Source of the DNA: Bradyrhizobium sp. 186
GTDB taxonomy: Bacteria; Pseudomonadota; Alphaproteobacteria; Rhizobiales; Xanthobacteraceae
DNA: 64,000 nucleotides
NCBI RefSeq assembly: GCF_023101685.1
Contig: NZ_CP082164.1
Span: forward strand, 1,922,001-1,986,000
Reading direction: 5' to 3'
Made by a program: the position numbers and the translations under genes. The stretch's first letter is position 1. Each line of letters opens with the position of its first letter. This document shows, in pieces, positions 25,973 to 34,122 of the stretch. The notes under the pieces were generated by a model. The model saw nothing but the letters and a program-made list of their open reading frames with translations. It ran no database searches and was not told where the DNA came from.

Positions 25973-28132
25973 ATGAGCTTGAAGCAAATACTGGCCGGCT
26001 GTCTCGGCGCGACGGCGCTGTTGCATGCCGGCGCAACGATGGCGGCGAACGTCGAGATATCCGCGAGCGACATCGGCGGACAGGTGATCAGCGACAAGGG
26101 AGCCGAGGCCGGGGTCTGGGTGATCGCCGAGACGAAGGACCTGCCGACCAAATACGCGAAGGTGGTGGTGACCGACGATCAGGGCCGGTTCGTCATCCCG
26201 GATCTTCCCGCCGCCAACTACAAGGTCTGGGTACGCGGCTATGGCCTGCAGGACACGGCACAACAGGATGCCCGTCCCGGCAAGGCGCTGGACTTCAAGG
26301 CCGCCGCCGCCTCGCTCAAAGAAGACGCGCAGAACTATCCGGGCATGTATTGGTACTCCATGCTCGACATCCCCAAGCCCGAGGAATTTCCGGGCACTGG
26401 CGACAAGGGCAACAAGATGCCCGAGACCATGAAGTCGCAGGCCCAGTGGGTCGATACGGTCAAGAACATGTGCCAGTCCTGCCACGCGCTCGGGACGCGC
26501 GGAATTCGCGAGATCCCGAAGGTGTTCACCGACGGCTATGATTCCCACACCGCCTGGGCGATCCGCACCCAGGCCGGCCAGGCTCAGGAATACATGGCGA
26601 CGGTGCTGGCCAGCATGGGCCCGGAGAAGGTCTACGACCTCTTCTCGAAATGGACCGATCGCATCGCGGCGGGCGAACTGCCTTTCGACAAGCCCGAGCG
26701 GCCCAAGGGCATCGAGCGCAATGTCGTTTACACGATGTGGGACTGGGCGGCACCGACGCGTTATCAGCACGATGCGATCTCGACCGACAAGCGCAATCCG
26801 CGCCTCAACGCCAACGGCCTGATCTACGGATCGTCGGAGGAGAGCTCCGATCTCGTGCCGACCCTCGACCCAGTGAAGAACATCGCGGGCACCATCAAGC
26901 ATCCTTATCTCGATCCGAATACGCCGTCGTCGACCGACGCGCCGCGGGGCCCGTCGGCCTATTGGGGTGACGAGCCGATCTGGGATGGTCACACCAGCAT
27001 TCACAACGTCATGATGGACGAGTTGGGCAGGGTCTGGTTCACCGCGCGCCTGCGCCCGCCCGCCAATCCGGACTATTGCAAGCAGGGCTCGGAGCTGCCG
27101 TCGGCAAAGATGGCGCCGCAGGCCACCTCGTTGCGCCAATTGTCGCGCTTCGATCCCGCGACAGGTAAGTGGGACCTGATCAACACCTGCTTCACGACCC
27201 ATCACCTCTATTTCGACGATGATGCCAACCAGACACTGTGGACCAGCTCCGGCGGTCCCGGGCTCGGCGGCGGCCTGGTCGGCTGGCTCAACACGAAGCA
27301 GTACCGCGAGACCCACGACGACGTGAAATCGCAGGGCTGGACGCCATTGATCATCGACACCAACGGCAACGGCAAGCGCGACGCCTATGTCGAGCACAAG
27401 GACCCCGTCGATCCGACCAAGGATAAGCGCATCGCGGCATCCTTCTACGGCATCATGCCGAGCCCGGTCGACGACACGATCTGGGGCCAGGCGATGGATC
27501 GTGGCTTCTCGCGCATCGACCAGCCCGGCTACATCGTTCGCGTGATGCCCGGGCCGGATCCCGCAAACACCGCGCTGTCCGAAGTGTATCAGCCGCCAGA
27601 GGGCACGTTTGGTCCGCGCGGTCTCGACATTGGGCTTGATGGCGTAGTGTGGACGGTCTTGTCCAGCGGACATCTCGCGAGCTTCGACCGCAAGCTCTGC
27701 AAGGGGCCGCTGAACGGGCCGGCGACGGCGGACGGCAAGCAGTGTCCGGAAGGATGGAAGACCTGGCGCATGCCTGGACCGCAGTTCAGGGGGCTCGATG
27801 CCAGCGGCAGCGCCAACCACGCCTATTACGTCTGGGTGGACCGCTACAACACGTTCGGACTCGGCGCCAACGTGCCGATCGCGAGCGCCAACGGTAGCGA
27901 GTCGCTGCTCGCGCTGGTCAATGGCCAGTTGGTGAATCTGCGCAATCCGTATCCGCTCGGCTTCTTCACCAAGAACGTCGACGGCCGTATCGACGATCCC
28001 AATACGGGCTGGAAAGGTCGCGGGCTGTGGAGCACGACGGGAACACGTGCGAGCTTCCACGGGGAGGGTGGCAAGGAGGCCTCGCCCAAGGTCTACAAGG
28101 TGCAGATGCGGCCGGATCCATTGGCGCATTGA
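25973..28132 (+). CDS. Periplasmic c-type heme protein with N-terminal carboxypeptidase-regulatory-like domain and beta-propeller-like region
   Basis: Exported 719-residue protein. ATG 25973 is preceded by GGGAGGAA, and a Sec signal ends near ATMA. Residues about 25-90 look like a carboxypeptidase-regulatory beta sandwich (VVVTDDQGRFVIPDLPA). A single heme-binding CQSCH follows at about residue 165. The C-terminal 450 residues contain repeating strand patterns of a Vgb/streptogramin-lyase-like propeller (MMDELGRVWFTAR, LDIGLDGVVWTVL). The order suggests a periplasmic redox enzyme or electron acceptor. Co-transcription with Tat-exported enzymes suggests that it removes electrons from, or senses, the pathway in the periplasm. 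Exact reaction unknown. Confidence 0.75.
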   Translation: MSLKQILAGCLGATALLHAGATMAANVEISASDIGGQVISDKGAEAGVWVIAETKDLPTKYAKVVVTDDQGRFVIPDLPAANYKVWVRGYGLQDTAQQDARPGKALDFKAAAASLKEDAQNYPGMYWYSMLDIPKPEEFPGTGDKGNKMPETMKSQAQWVDTVKNMCQSCHALGTRGIREIPKVFTDGYDSHTAWAIRTQAGQAQEYMATVLASMGPEKVYDLFSKWTDRIAAGELPFDKPERPKGIERNVVYTMWDWAAPTRYQHDAISTDKRNPRLNANGLIYGSSEESSDLVPTLDPVKNIAGTIKHPYLDPNTPSSTDAPRGPSAYWGDEPIWDGHTSIHNVMMDELGRVWFTARLRPPANPDYCKQGSELPSAKMAPQATSLRQLSRFDPATGKWDLINTCFTTHHLYFDDDANQTLWTSSGGPGLGGGLVGWLNTKQYRETHDDVKSQGWTPLIIDTNGNGKRDAYVEHKDPVDPTKDKRIAASFYGIMPSPVDDTIWGQAMDRGFSRIDQPGYIVRVMPGPDPANTALSEVYQPPEGTFGPRGLDIGLDGVVWTVLSSGHLASFDRKLCKGPLNGPATADGKQCPEGWKTWRMPGPQFRGLDASGSANHAYYVWVDRYNTFGLGANVPIASANGSESLLALVNGQLVNLRNPYPLGFFTKNVDGRIDDPNTGWKGRGLWSTTGTRASFHGEGGKEASPKVYKVQMRPDPLAH

Positions 28133-28191
28133 GTGTTTCGTCTTAAGAATAGCACCGCTCCAAAGGGGCGGCCAAGCCAGGGAATAGGACC

Positions 28192-28983
28192 ATGACAAAG
28201 ACCTCTCGACGTGACGTGCTCACTGCCGCAGCGGCAATGACCGCGGCGGGCCTCGCCGACACGGCACCGGCCGCGGCGCAGGCCGGGCCGAAGCCGATCT
28301 TCGCGGTGCCGATGGTTTCGATCCCGATCGTCGGCGAGACAAGCGTGTTCCAGGTACGCCGCATCTACTGCATCGGGCGCAACTACGCCGCGCACGCGAT
28401 CGAGCGCGGCTCGGATCCGAACCGCGAGCCGCCGTTCTTCTTCCAGAAGCCGACCGATGCGATCCAGAACGTCGCAGTCGGCGAGGTCGCCGATCATCCC
28501 TATCCGTCGCTGACCAAGAACTATCATCACGAGGTCGAGCTGGTCGCCGCGCTGAAATCCGGCGGCAGCAACATCCCGGCCGAGAAGGCGCTGGACCATG
28601 TTTACGGCTACGCGCTCGGCCTCGACATGACGCGGCGCGATCTCCAGAACGGCATGGCCGCAGAGAAGAAGCCATGGGAGATCGGCAAGAGTTTTGACCA
28701 CGCCGCGGTGATCGGCCCGATCCACCCGGCAAGCAAGACCGGTCATTTCGACAAGGGCGCCATTTCTCTGGCGATCAACGGGACCGTCAAGCAGAATTCG
28801 GATCTCAGCAAGATGATCTGGAGCGTGGCCGAGCAGATCGCAAAACTGTCGGAGGCCTTCGAGCTGAAGGCCGGCGACATCATCTATTCCGGCACGCCGG
28901 AAAATGTCGGACCGGTCGTGAAGGGTGACGTGCTGCTCTGCAAGCTTGAGGGCTTGCCGGATATGTCGATCAAGATCGTGTAA
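28192..28983 (+). CDS. Fumarylacetoacetate hydrolase (FAH) family protein with twin-arginine signal
   Basis: A 263-residue member of the FAH superfamily, most like fumarylpyruvate hydrolases: RRIYCIGRNYAAHA, PPFFFQKPTDA and HHEVELVAAL. The divalent-metal ligands Glu114, Glu116 and Asp145 (in GLDMTRRDLQ) are present, so hydrolase or decarboxylase activity is plausible. Unlike ordinary cytoplasmic FAH enzymes it begins with TSRRDVLTAAAAMTAAG and an AAQAG cleavage region, a Tat signal. It is 59 nt after the heme protein and ends the coherent operon. A secreted FAH next to two secreted MmgE/PrpD proteins points to carboxylate chemistry outside the cytoplasm. Confidence 0.85.
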   Translation: MTKTSRRDVLTAAAAMTAAGLADTAPAAAQAGPKPIFAVPMVSIPIVGETSVFQVRRIYCIGRNYAAHAIERGSDPNREPPFFFQKPTDAIQNVAVGEVADHPYPSLTKNYHHEVELVAALKSGGSNIPAEKALDHVYGYALGLDMTRRDLQNGMAAEKKPWEIGKSFDHAAVIGPIHPASKTGHFDKGAISLAINGTVKQNSDLSKMIWSVAEQIAKLSEAFELKAGDIIYSGTPENVGPVVKGDVLLCKLEGLPDMSIKIV

Positions 28984-29001
28984 CGGCGGCAGCCCTCTTC
29001 G

Positions 29002-29144
29002 CCTCTCCCCGCTTGCGGGGAGAGGCCGGATTGCATCGAGGATGCGATCCGGGTGAGGGGGAGTCTCCGCGAGTCCAGTTCTCACCGAGGTTGCGGATGC
29101 AGCCACTCACCTCAACCCTCTCCCCATAAGAACGGGGCGAGGGA
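29002..29144. repeat. Dispersed palindromic repeat with strong hairpins
   Basis: The left end is a perfect 11-bp stem, CCTCTCCCCGC/GCGGGGAGAGG with a TT loop (29002-29025). A second imperfect stem around gattgcatcgaggatgcgatc follows, and related words in inverse order (ctcacctcaaccctctcccc, then ggggcgaggg) end the element. Such ctctccccgc elements are abundant between Bradyrhizobium genes (general knowledge). It may stop transcripts of the upstream operon. Confidence 0.7.
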
Positions 29145-29184
29145 GCGCACCGCCAGCTTGTCGGCGGGTCGTCTAATCCTGGAG

Positions 29185-29976
29185 GTGCTGCGGCACGGCT
29201 TGATCGCCACGTTGGGTTTGGTTCTCGTCATGATTGGTGCTCTCGCCGTGAAAGCCGAGGGGCCGAGCGACATCGCGCCAACGGGGCCGTTGCGCGTGGC
29301 GGTGGCCGTCGGCCCCGCCGCCTCGGCCTTCTGGACCACGCGCGATCCGGCGACGGGAAAGCCGCGCGGGGTCACCGTAGAGCTTGCCAAGGCCGCCGCG
29401 AACAAGCTGCACGTGCCGCTGCAACTCGTCGAATACCAGAGCTCTGACGAGATCGCCGCAGCCGGCGGCAAGGACCTCTGGGATATCTCCTTCATGCCGG
29501 CAGACGTCAAGCGCGAGCAGTTTGTCGACCAGGGGCCCGCCTACGTCGCATATATGAGTGGCTATCTCGTGCGCGCGGGCTCGGACATCCGCTCCGTTGC
29601 GGATGTCGATCGCGCCGGACTACGGGTCGGCTGCATCGAGGGGACATCGACGTCACGCACGGTCGAGAAGTCGCTGAGGCAGGCGAAGCTGACAAAGTTC
29701 GTGAAGCCGGAAGAGGCGGCCGAATTGATCGGCAACGGCCAGCTTGATGCGCTCGCGATGGGCATGGGGGCTTTGGGAGACCTTTCGCGAAAGCTGCCCG
29801 GAACCAAGGTGCTGGACGAGGTGATCCAGTCGACCGGCGTGGTCGTGGTTGTTCCCAAGGGCAAGGCCGTGGCGAAGGCTTGGGCCGCTCATTTCCTCGA
29901 TGAGGCCAAGGCGGACGGCACGGTACGGCGCGCGCTCGACAGCAACGGATTCACCAGCGACAAGGTCGCGCCGTAG
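29185..29976 (+). CDS. Orphan periplasmic substrate-binding protein, amino-acid ABC type (SBP_bac_3)
   Basis: A protein of about 263 residues with a Sec signal (LIATLGLVLVMIGALAVKAEG). The mature part follows SBP_bac_3: GPLRVAVAVGPAASAFW, then GKPRGVTVELAKAAANKL and GCIEGTSTSRTVEKSL. The start is uncertain: GTG 29185 gives a charged leader, while GGAGG lies at 29181-29185 and would better serve TTG 29200. The open frame reaches back to 29053, but that part is repeat DNA and is discarded. No permease or ATPase adjoins it, so it may serve distant transporters or sensing. The repeat separates it from the FAH operon. Confidence 0.8.
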   Translation: MLRHGLIATLGLVLVMIGALAVKAEGPSDIAPTGPLRVAVAVGPAASAFWTTRDPATGKPRGVTVELAKAAANKLHVPLQLVEYQSSDEIAAAGGKDLWDISFMPADVKREQFVDQGPAYVAYMSGYLVRAGSDIRSVADVDRAGLRVGCIEGTSTSRTVEKSLRQAKLTKFVKPEEAAELIGNGQLDALAMGMGALGDLSRKLPGTKVLDEVIQSTGVVVVVPKGKAVAKAWAAHFLDEAKADGTVRRALDSNGFTSDKVAP

Positions 29977-30130
29977 AGGGGAGCTGATCTGTCTCCGCTG
30001 GAACCGCGATTGGCGGCGGAGGTCTTTGAATTGCCGGAGTTCCATCGGCCATTGCCCCGTGTTGGGCAACGAACAAACCTCGTGCGGCCATATTTGAGTA
30101 AGAGTGATCTCCCGTGAGGGAGGCGCTCCG

Positions 30131-30553
30131 ATGAAGAAAGCTCTGATCACTGCCATCGTGATGCTGGCTAGTGTGCCTGCAAGCGCCGTTGCGCAGGAGC
30201 GCGCTGGCGCTGCGGCATTGGGCGCCGTGTCCGGCGCCGTCGTGCTGGGGCCGATCGGCGCGGTCGCGGGCGCAGTGGTCGGCTACACCGCCGGACCTTC
30301 GATCGCTCGGTCTTGGGGCGTGAGAGGTTCGCGGTCGGCAAGACACCGGCAGCCGCCTCGTCGCGAGGCGTACCGCGCAACTGCGACCAACGCTCCGCCG
30401 CGCACACGCGAGGCGATGGATGCCAACGGTCAGATGAGAGCCGCCAGCAATCCGAATCCGCCGGTTCAGGCCGCGCCTGCGGCGCAGCCTGTTCAAGCTG
30501 CGCCTGCTGCGCCGGCGGAGACTTCGACGCCGCCCGTTCAGGGATTCGAATGA
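30131..30553 (+). CDS. Small exported protein with glycine-zipper segment
   Basis: A 140-residue protein with a signal peptide (MKKALITAIVMLASVPASAVAQE) and GGGAGG 8 nt before its ATG. Residues about 26-55 form a glycine/alanine-rich zipper, GAAALGAVSGAVV then GPIGAVAGAVVGYTAG, which in other small envelope proteins inserts in or associates with membranes. The C-terminal 60 residues are a low-complexity Pro/Ala repeat (PVQAAPAAQ, PVQAAPAAP). I do not recognise a function. It lies alone between an orphan binding protein and the convergent IclR gene. Confidence 0.7.
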   Translation: MKKALITAIVMLASVPASAVAQERAGAAALGAVSGAVVLGPIGAVAGAVVGYTAGPSIARSWGVRGSRSARHRQPPRREAYRATATNAPPRTREAMDANGQMRAASNPNPPVQAAPAAQPVQAAPAAPAETSTPPVQGFE

Positions 30554-30563
30554 GGCTACGGCT

Positions 30564-31307
30564 CTAAGCCGCGGTGGTCTTCGGCCGTAGCCGATCGACC
30601 GTCCGCGCGATCAGCGCGGCCACTTCGTTGACCTTCGGCCCGATACGGAATTCGGGTCCGGCGACGACGACTGAGAGCCGGCGGTCGCCGATCGGCAGCG
30701 GGATCGCGGCCCCCGCAAGGTCGCGGCTGTAGTCGCCGAAGCTCTGGCAATAGCCGCGCTGAATCGAATTGCGCAGCTCCGCTTCCACCGCCTCGATGCT
30801 GATCGGCGTCGACGGGCCGTACTGCTTGAACTCGATCTTGCGATAAACGGAATCGCGTTCTTCCGGCGAATATTGCAGCAGCAGCGCGCGGCCACTTGCC
30901 GTGGCATGGATCGGCACACGGTGGCCGATGGTGGCGAAATAGCGGATCGCGGCCTGGGACTCGACGACGTCGATGAAAACGGCCATCACGCCGGCCGGCG
31001 CCACGATCGAGGCGGTCTCGCCGGTCTCGGTGGAGAGATCGGCGACCAGCGTATGCGTCCACGGCGGTAGCGGCTCGACCTCCGAGATCATCCGCGCCAT
31101 CGCGAGCCAGCGCGGCGTCGGATAGAAGCCGGCGCGCGGGCGAGGCTCATAGAGGTAGCCCTTCTCCGACAGCGTCGCGAGCAGGTTGAAGGTCGACGAA
31201 CGCGGCCAGCCGAAATGATCGGCGATCTCCGCAAGCGTCGCCGGCTTCCTCGTTTGCGCGAAGAATTCCATGATCTCCAGGACGTTTGCGGCTTGGCGAA
31301 CGATCAT
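30564..31307 (-). CDS. IclR-family transcriptional regulator
   Basis: A 247-residue regulator: an N-terminal winged HTH (residues about 5-65, LAEIADHFGWPRSSTFNLLATL) and a C-terminal IclR effector domain with IRYFATIGHRVPIHATASGRALL. It is encoded 34 nt downstream of the CitE-like lyase gene on the same strand, so it may be part of the minus-strand catabolic transcript. IclR proteins usually control adjacent carboxylate or aromatic catabolism; the likely targets are the divergent promoters around 33920-34120. Confidence 0.9.
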   Translation of the reverse strand: MIVRQAANVLEIMEFFAQTRKPATLAEIADHFGWPRSSTFNLLATLSEKGYLYEPRPRAGFYPTPRWLAMARMISEVEPLPPWTHTLVADLSTETGETASIVAPAGVMAVFIDVVESQAAIRYFATIGHRVPIHATASGRALLLQYSPEERDSVYRKIEFKQYGPSTPISIEAVEAELRNSIQRGYCQSFGDYSRDLAGAAIPLPIGDRRLSVVVAGPEFRIGPKVNEVAALIARTVDRLRPKTTAA

Positions 31308-31341
31308 TCTTTGGTCCCGTCTGTCGCGACGCGTTGTCCTT

Positions 31342-32193
31342 CTACGGCTGGCCGAGGATTTTCTTCGCGGCGCGAAGATGCGGCTTGTCGATCATCATGC
31401 CGTCGAGGCGTAGCGTGCCGGAGTTCGGATTACTTGCGAACGCCGCGATGACTTTTTCCGCCCATGTGCGCTCGGCCTCGGTCGGTTCGAACGCGGCGTT
31501 GACGACGTCGACGTGCTTGGGATGGATCAGCGCCTTCGCGGAGAATCCATCACGTCGCGCCGCGCGCGTTTCCTGTTCGAGCCCCACCAGATTGTCGATG
31601 TCGGTATAGACGGTGTCGATCGGCGCGACCTCGGCTGCGGCGGCCGCCATCAGGCAGAGATCGCGCGCGAGGCGATAGGGGCTGTGGAACACACCGCCCG
31701 ACGCCTTTTCGGTCGCGCCAAGCGACGCCGAGAGGTCTTCCGCGCCCCACATCAGGCCGGCGAGGCGAGGGGAAGAGTCCTTGTAGGTGCCGAGGCCGAA
31801 GATCGAGCCTGCGGTTTCGGTGGCGACGCAGACGATGCGCGTCGCACCGACCGTGATTCCTGCTGCCGCCTCGAAGGCTTCGAGCCAGGTCGCGACCTGC
31901 CGCACGTCGTCGCCGCCGCGCGATTTCGGTAGCACGATGCCGTCGGGCGCGCCGGGCATCACTGCGGCCAGATCGGCGAGCGTCATGCCGGTGTCGAGCG
32001 CATTGACGCGCACATAGAGCTGGTGCGGACCGCGTCGGCCCTTCAGCATCGCGAGCGTCAGCGTGCGGGCCTCCGCCTTCTTATCGGTGACAACGGAGTC
32101 CTCGAGATCGATGATCAGCGCGTCGGCGTTGCCTTCGCTCGCCTTTTCGAATTTGCGCGGGGAATCGCCTGGCACGAACAGCATCGAGCGCAT
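31342..32193 (-). CDS. CoA ester lyase, CitE/HpcH-HpaI family (citramalyl/malyl-CoA lyase-like)
   Basis: A 283-residue TIM-barrel lyase that cleaves a beta-hydroxyacyl-CoA to acetyl- or propionyl-CoA and an oxoacid. The start MRSMLFVPGDSPRKFEKA is the conserved family opening; its ATG overlaps the upstream MaoC stop (TGATG), so a longer frame to 32232 is not used. DALIIDLEDSV, IVLPKSRGGDDV and the metal region ETAGSIFGLG with GLMWGAEDLSA are intact. The combination with MaoC dehydratase and CoA-transferase resembles the itaconate pathway (citramalyl-CoA lyase) or the methylmalyl-CoA route. Cytoplasmic. Confidence 0.88.
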   Translation of the reverse strand: MRSMLFVPGDSPRKFEKASEGNADALIIDLEDSVVTDKKAEARTLTLAMLKGRRGPHQLYVRVNALDTGMTLADLAAVMPGAPDGIVLPKSRGGDDVRQVATWLEAFEAAAGITVGATRIVCVATETAGSIFGLGTYKDSSPRLAGLMWGAEDLSASLGATEKASGGVFHSPYRLARDLCLMAAAAAEVAPIDTVYTDIDNLVGLEQETRAARRDGFSAKALIHPKHVDVVNAAFEPTEAERTWAEKVIAAFASNPNSGTLRLDGMMIDKPHLRAAKKILGQP

Positions 32194-32645
32194 CAGACCG
32201 GCCTCTTGTGCATCATCGCCATGCGGCGGCATTTGCCGACGATCTCATCGTTCTGGTTGTAGGCGTGATGCTCGAACTCGACGATGCCCGCCTTGGGGCG
32301 CGATTTGGATTCCCGCACAGAAAGCACCTTGGTCGTCGCCCGCAGCGTGTCGCCATGGAAGACCGGTTTCGGAAAGGTGACGTCGGTCATGCCGAGATTG
32401 GCGACGGTGGTGCCCATGGTCGTATCATAGACCGTCATGCCGATCATGATACCGAGGGTGTAAAGGCTGTTGAAAATGCGCTGGCCGAACTCGGTCTGGG
32501 CCGAGAAGTGCGCGTCGATATGCAGCGGCTGCGGATTGAGCGTCAGCAAGCTGAACATGGTGTTGTCCATCTCCGTGACGGTGCGGGTCAGCGGATGCCT
32601 GAACTCCCGGCCCACGGAAAAGTCCTCGAAATAAAGCCCGGCCAT
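32193..32645 (-). CDS. MaoC-family acyl-CoA hydratase/dehydratase
   Basis: A 150-residue hot-dog-fold enzyme. PQPLHIDAHFSAQTEFGQRI is the hydratase-2-type segment with conserved Asp and His. MaoC-type proteins of this length include itaconyl-CoA hydratase and mesaconyl-CoA hydratase (beta-methylmalyl-CoA dehydratase). It sits directly upstream of the CitE-like lyase with one-base overlap, so the product of hydration probably feeds the lyase. Start ATG 32645 follows GGGAGGAAACCGCG. Confidence 0.88.
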   Translation of the reverse strand: MAGLYFEDFSVGREFRHPLTRTVTEMDNTMFSLLTLNPQPLHIDAHFSAQTEFGQRIFNSLYTLGIMIGMTVYDTTMGTTVANLGMTDVTFPKPVFHGDTLRATTKVLSVRESKSRPKAGIVEFEHHAYNQNDEIVGKCRRMAMMHKRPV

Positions 32646-32689
32646 CGCGGTTTCCTCCCTGTGTTGTTGCGATTTGGCTAGCGCTGCCG

Positions 32690-33916
32690 TTAAGGCGGCG
32701 GCGCCAAATGAACTGCTTTTTGTTGCGCGAGCTCTTCGATCTCGTCCGCCGAAAAGCCGGCCTCATGCAAAATGTCGCGGCCGTGCTGGCCGAGCGTTGG
32801 CGCGGGATCGGCCGGCTCGGGCTGGGTCACGCTCCAGGTCGACGGCACGCGCATCTGGCGGATGCGGCCTTCCACGGGGTGATCCACCGTCTTGAAGAAC
32901 CCGACCGCGTTGAGATGCGGATCGTCCAGAATGGTCTCCAGCGTATGCATCGGCATCACCGGAATGTCGGCGCGCTCCAGCAGCTCGCGCCACTCCGCGC
33001 TCGTGCGCGTCAGGAAGATGTGGCCGATCTCCTCGTAAATCTCGTCGATATGCCTGGTGCGCGCAGCGTGGTTGGCAAAGCGCGGCTGCTGCAGGAATTC
33101 CGGCCGTCCGATCGCCTCGAAGAAGCTGCGCCAGTGCTTGTCGTTGTAGATGAGGACGCAGAGATAGCCGTCGCTGGTCTTGTAGGGTTTTCGATAGCGC
33201 GAGAGCAGGCGGGCATAGCCGCCGTGGTCGAGCGGTGGGTCATAGGTGAGCCCGCCTAGATGGTCGACCAGCACGAACTCCGTCATCGATTCAAACATCG
33301 GCACGTCGATGCGCTGGCCGACGCCTGTGCGCTGCTGGTGCATCAGCCCGCCCATGATGGCGTTGACCATCATCAGGCCGACAATGCGGTCGGCGATCGT
33401 GACGGGAACGTAGCGCGGCGTTCCGTCGCCGGCGGCTGCGAGCAGCGTGGGGATGGTGGCGGCGCCCTGGATCAGATCGTCGTAAGCAGGCTTTGCGGCA
33501 TAGGGGCCGGACTGGCCGTAGCCGAACGCACCGACATAGACGAGGGCTGGATTAATCGCGGCCAGCGTCTCGTAATGGAGGCCGAACCGGGCCATCGCCT
33601 GCGGGCGCACATTATAGACGAGTGCGTTGGCGCGCTTGGCCAGCCGCAACAGCGTGTCGCGTCCTTCCGGCTTCTTGAGGTCGAGGACGATGCTGCGCTT
33701 GCCGCGGTTGGCGTTGAGAAACATCCCGCCCATGCCGGGCGTTCGGCCGGGACCGATCTGACGAACGATGTCGCCCTCGGGGCTTTCGACCTTGATGATT
33801 TCAGCGCCCATGTCCGCCAGCACCTGGGTGCCGTAGGGGCCCATCAGCACGGAGGTCAGGTCGAGAATGGTGAAGCCGGCGAGCGGTCCCATAGGGCCCT
33901 CATTGGGTGCATTCAT
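32690..33916 (-). CDS. CaiB/BaiF family III CoA-transferase
   Basis: Enzyme that moves CoA between carboxylic acids. The 408-residue form starts at ATG 33916 (MNAPNEGPMGPLAGFTILD); other in-frame starts at 33955, 33937 and 33892 exist and none has a strong ribosome-binding site. Family marks include GPYGTQVLADMGAEIIKVE, ANRGKRSIVLDLK and the catalytic Asp in KPAYDDLIQG. It is followed 44 nt later by MaoC on the same strand. Most likely it activates the imported dicarboxylate with CoA from succinyl-CoA or acetyl-CoA. Confidence 0.88.
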   Translation of the reverse strand: MNAPNEGPMGPLAGFTILDLTSVLMGPYGTQVLADMGAEIIKVESPEGDIVRQIGPGRTPGMGGMFLNANRGKRSIVLDLKKPEGRDTLLRLAKRANALVYNVRPQAMARFGLHYETLAAINPALVYVGAFGYGQSGPYAAKPAYDDLIQGAATIPTLLAAAGDGTPRYVPVTIADRIVGLMMVNAIMGGLMHQQRTGVGQRIDVPMFESMTEFVLVDHLGGLTYDPPLDHGGYARLLSRYRKPYKTSDGYLCVLIYNDKHWRSFFEAIGRPEFLQQPRFANHAARTRHIDEIYEEIGHIFLTRTSAEWRELLERADIPVMPMHTLETILDDPHLNAVGFFKTVDHPVEGRIRQMRVPSTWSVTQPEPADPAPTLGQHGRDILHEAGFSADEIEELAQQKAVHLAPPP

Positions 33917-34034
33917 ATACGTGGAGTTAGAATTCATAAAACGTGCCGGTGTCAATTCGGCGAGCCCAGGTCACGGCGCATAGCTCCATGCACTGTTCAT
34001 ATACTTGACAGATAAATTCACATATATGTATTTT
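33912..34034. promoter_or_regulatory. Divergent promoter region with repeated TTCATATAC and a -35/-10 pair
   Basis: TTCATATAC occurs at 33912-33920 and again at 33996-34004. TTGACA (34005-34010) and TATTTT (34029-34034), spaced by 18 bp, form a plausible sigma-70 promoter for the TRAP genes. ACATATATGT, a perfect 10-bp palindrome, sits between them at 34020-34029. The region is AT-rich against the surrounding DNA. An IclR- or GntR-type operator is inferred. Confidence 0.5.
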
Positions 34035-34122
34035 TGTCTCAAGCAAGAATTGGAGTGAGGGCCGGACGGTAGGCAGCGACAGGCTGCGGCCGTCGGCATG
34101 GGGACGCGCCAAGGAGAACGAG

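Noticed and set aside
25898..28198. A 766-codon minus-strand frame opposite the heme/propeller protein
   Set aside because: The plus-strand frame has a signal peptide, CxxCH and a ribosome-binding site; the reverse has none.
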